This document shows, piece by piece, positions 62,440-64,000 of a stretch of DNA of 64,000 nt. A program made the translations under genes and the position numbers. Under the pieces are notes generated by a model. It was not told the DNA's origin. It searched no databases and worked only from the letters and a program-made list of their open reading frames with translations. The stretch is from Sulfitobacter mediterraneus (GTDB taxonomy: Bacteria; Pseudomonadota; Alphaproteobacteria; Rhodobacterales; Rhodobacteraceae): contig NZ_CP069004.1 of assembly GCF_016801775.1 (NCBI RefSeq), positions 2,232,001 through 2,296,000 on the forward strand. Direction: 5' to 3'. Positions within the stretch are counted from its first letter, which is position 1. The number at the start of each line of letters is the position of its first letter.

Positions 62440-63323
62440 TTGGCCCCGTCAAGGAAACGGTGTTTGGCAATCACCGCCAGTAGATCATTGGCCGATGACC
62501 GCACCGCACGGTTGGTTGTGTTCACCTGCGCTTCGGCTTTTTGATAAAGTGGTATCCGGCTTTCCAACAGCGACTTGAGATGCGCCATTGCCGCCGGGTT
62601 GCCCTCCATTGGACGCAGATCACCTTGCCCGCGCACCCGCTGCATATGCTCGGCCGGGCTGGTCTTGATCCAGACGGTGTGAAACCGCTCAAGCAGGCGG
62701 GCATAGGTATCCGGCTGGGCCACAATCCCTCCCGCAACGGCAAGGATCATCTTGTCATGTTTGGCCGATGCACGCTCAAGCGCCTCGGCCTCCAGCTTGC
62801 GATAGCCGTCCTCACCGTAAAACGCCATCACCTCCGCGAGCGGCATATCGGCGTCTGTTTCAATGTTGTGGTTCAACTCCACAAACGGAATGCCAAGCGC
62901 CTCTCCGGCCATGCGGCCAAGGGTGGATTTGCCCGCCCCGCGCAGCCCGATCAAACAGATCCGCCCGGCCCGCATGACCTTGGGGTTTTGCGGCGCGAGC
63001 AACCCGCAGACCTGCTGTTGTATCTGCGGCGGCGCCTGCCGGAACAAGGCCGTAATCCGCTCTGCCTCGTGGTCCATCGGGATGCCTTCAGCCAACAGCG
63101 CCTCAATCCGCAGATCAAGGGCACTGGCCACCCGCTGCAACAGCAGCACCGAGATATTGCCCTCGCCCGCCTCCAGCTGCGCCAGATAGCGCGGCGAGAC
63201 ACCGGACATCTCCGACAAGACCCTCCGCGACAGCCCGCGCAGCTTGCGGGCCTCCGCCACGCGGGCCGCCAGGCGCGCAATCAAAGCGGCGCCGAGGTCT
63301 TCTGAGGGGGAAAGGTCAGTCAT
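62436..63323 (-). CDS. boxR: BoxR-type transcriptional regulator (HTH plus shikimate-kinase-like domain)
   Basis: A 295-residue fusion: an XRE helix-turn-helix (about 25-75; LSRRVLSEMSGVSPRYLAQL, then EAGEGNISVLLLQRVASALD) and a shikimate kinase-like P-loop domain (CLIGLRGAGKSTLGRMAGEA; AVAGGIVAQPDTYARLLERF). In known cases this architecture is the benzoyl-CoA-responsive repressor of aerobic benzoate genes. The kinase-like part serves as sensor for benzoyl-CoA. It adjoins boxA, which supports the name. About 84 bases separate it from the thioesterase gene. Confidence 0.93.
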   Translation of the reverse strand: MTDLSPSEDLGAALIARLAARVAEARKLRGLSRRVLSEMSGVSPRYLAQLEAGEGNISVLLLQRVASALDLRIEALLAEGIPMDHEAERITALFRQAPPQIQQQVCGLLAPQNPKVMRAGRICLIGLRGAGKSTLGRMAGEALGIPFVELNHNIETDADMPLAEVMAFYGEDGYRKLEAEALERASAKHDKMILAVAGGIVAQPDTYARLLERFHTVWIKTSPAEHMQRVRGQGDLRPMEGNPAAMAHLKSLLESRIPLYQKAEAQVNTTNRAVRSSANDLLAVIAKHRFLDGAK

Positions 63324-63407
63324 AAAACCAGAGAGATGATTAGGAATAATACTGCATCGTTGCCTGTCATTTGGCGAAAAACAATCCTTACGGAACGATT
63401 TTTTGCA

Positions 63408-63833
63408 CTATTCCGCACGCAGACGCGGCTCAATCACCGCCCTGAACTCTGCCGGCGCCGATTGGCTTTTGAACTGATCGGCGATGATAAACACGCAGGT
63501 AAAGCGCCCTTCAAAACACAGCACATCATCTTGCCGCCCCTTCACCGCAAAGGTGATCGACTTGTCGCCCAGCCGTGTCGGATATGTTTCGCACAACAGC
63601 TTATGGCGCGGTGTCACGGGGCTGCGAAAATCCATCGACATGTTGACGAATGGCGTGCCGACATTGCGATCGATCTCCATCTGGAACCAACCGTCGCCAT
63701 CCAGATGGGCCTCCCACCAGGCATTGATCGCATCCAATGCAAAGTAAGGCAGCCGCGCGGTATAGGCGATGCGGGCGGGGTCACAATCGGCCCAGGTCAC
63801 ATTGACCGGATGCACAAAATTCTCTGCGCTCAT
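63408..63833 (-). CDS. Acyl-CoA thioesterase (4-hydroxybenzoyl-CoA thioesterase-like hotdog)
   Basis: A 141-residue hotdog-fold protein. The active-site region reads VTWADCDPARIAYTARLPYF, with the catalytic Asp of the 4HBT type, then FALDAINAWWEAHLDGDGWF and MSMDFRSPVTPRHKLLCETY. In a box cluster it may rescue CoA from benzoyl-CoA or ring-fission intermediates. Its ATG directly follows the boxA stop. Confidence 0.9.
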   Translation of the reverse strand: MSAENFVHPVNVTWADCDPARIAYTARLPYFALDAINAWWEAHLDGDGWFQMEIDRNVGTPFVNMSMDFRSPVTPRHKLLCETYPTRLGDKSITFAVKGRQDDVLCFEGRFTCVFIIADQFKSQSAPAEFRAVIEPRLRAE

Positions 63834-64000
63834 CTAATAGGTCTCCACGTGATAGCGACCCTCATCGCGCATCACATCACGTAGGGCGGTCCATTGCTGG
63901 CCGATGCTTTCCGCGATGGAGGTCATGGCAAGCTCAACCCCCTCTTCCATCCCCCGCAACCCGCAGATGTAGATATGCGTACGCTCATCACCCAGCATTT
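63834..64000 (-). CDS. boxA: Benzoyl-CoA oxygenase subunit A (C-terminal part, cut by window edge)
   Basis: Only the last 54 or so residues are visible: THIYICGLRGMEEGVELAMT, then a helical end with QQWTALRDVMRDEGRYHVET and a final Tyr before TAG. YICGLRGMEEGV is the ferredoxin-NADP reductase C-terminal block of BoxA, which passes electrons to the BoxB epoxidase in aerobic benzoyl-CoA breakdown. The rest, and presumably boxB and boxC, lie to the right. Confidence 0.85.
   Translation of the reverse strand, partial: MLGDERTHIYICGLRGMEEGVELAMTSIAESIGQQWTALRDVMRDEGRYHVETY

Noticed and set aside
1..64000. CRISPR arrays, prophage, insertion sequences or integrase with att sites
   Set aside because: No regularly spaced repeats, transposase or integrase motifs, or long terminal repeats were seen; gene content is core-like throughout.
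1..64000. tRNA, rRNA, tmRNA or 4.5S RNA genes
   Set aside because: No cloverleaf with CCA-type end or GTTCRA loop, and no SRP RNA tetraloop motif (GGAAGCAGCC), was found in the gaps, including the one before ffh.

Overview
The window reads as chromosomal DNA of a Rhodobacterales alphaproteobacterium of the Roseobacter type. The evidence is the dense core-gene order (lepB-rnc-era-recO, the F0 operon with both b and b' subunits, ffh / rpsP-rimM-trmD-rplS), the presence of MipZ, three tandem peptide deformylase genes, BluB and late cobalamin genes, and many ATGA or GTGA gene overlaps. The genus cannot be fixed from sequence alone. No rRNA, tRNA, prophage, insertion sequence or CRISPR array was seen.

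Layout. 1-8844 is a minus-strand block of housekeeping genes: recO (cut by the edge), DUF1491, era, rnc, lepB, acpS, a secreted protein, pdxJ, a DUF2062 protein, the (p)ppGpp synthetase/hydrolase, rpoZ and folK. 8972-15691 is mostly plus strand: NYN nuclease-like protein, LuxR solo, a divergent DMT exporter / MarR pair, ispH, LysE, DUF3429, a methyltransferase, rnhA and a TRIC-like channel. 15765-18459 (minus) holds glsB, fmt and three deformylase paralogues, one of which has lost catalytic residues. 18555-26935 holds a PatB-type aminotransferase, a DMT transporter, a glutathionyl-hydroquinone reductase, cobC-cobD, a lytic transglycosylase and a rhodanese. 26978-35434 holds smc, a lipoprotein, a FadR-type regulator with a clear operator, a secreted trypsin-like protease and the atpI-B-E-X-F operon. 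35620-39739 is a patch of regulators, a transporter and small membrane proteins.

39898-48461 is a long plus-strand translation and secretion block (ffh, chorismate mutase, rpsP, rimM, trmD, rplS, rpmE) with unexpected passengers: bluB, two paralogous tiny membrane proteins, a sulfotransferase-like protein, and a highly structured 230-nt stretch at 42253-42478. 48539-53207 holds an ABC-F ATPase, a LOV-domain histidine kinase, mipZ and a DMT transporter.

53234-59681 is a homogentisate degradation cluster: a MarR regulator, divergent hmgA, fumarylacetoacetase, a VOC protein, a metallo-beta-lactamase-fold protein with a disrupted metal motif, an FAD monooxygenase and a DUF2783 protein. After a gap with a 13-bp inverted repeat comes a Tat-exported oligopeptide-type binding protein without permeases. 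The right end (61933-64000, minus) enters an aerobic benzoyl-CoA (box) cluster: boxA (cut by the edge), a hotdog thioesterase, BoxR (HTH plus shikimate-kinase-like domain) and a free-standing 3-hydroxyacyl-CoA dehydrogenase C-terminal domain. The two aromatic clusters suggest use of plant- or algae-derived aromatics.

The best candidates for something undescribed are the structured RNA-like element before the chorismate mutase gene, the paired C-x6-W-x4-C micro-membrane proteins between bluB and rimM, and the deformylase triplet with an inactive-looking member.
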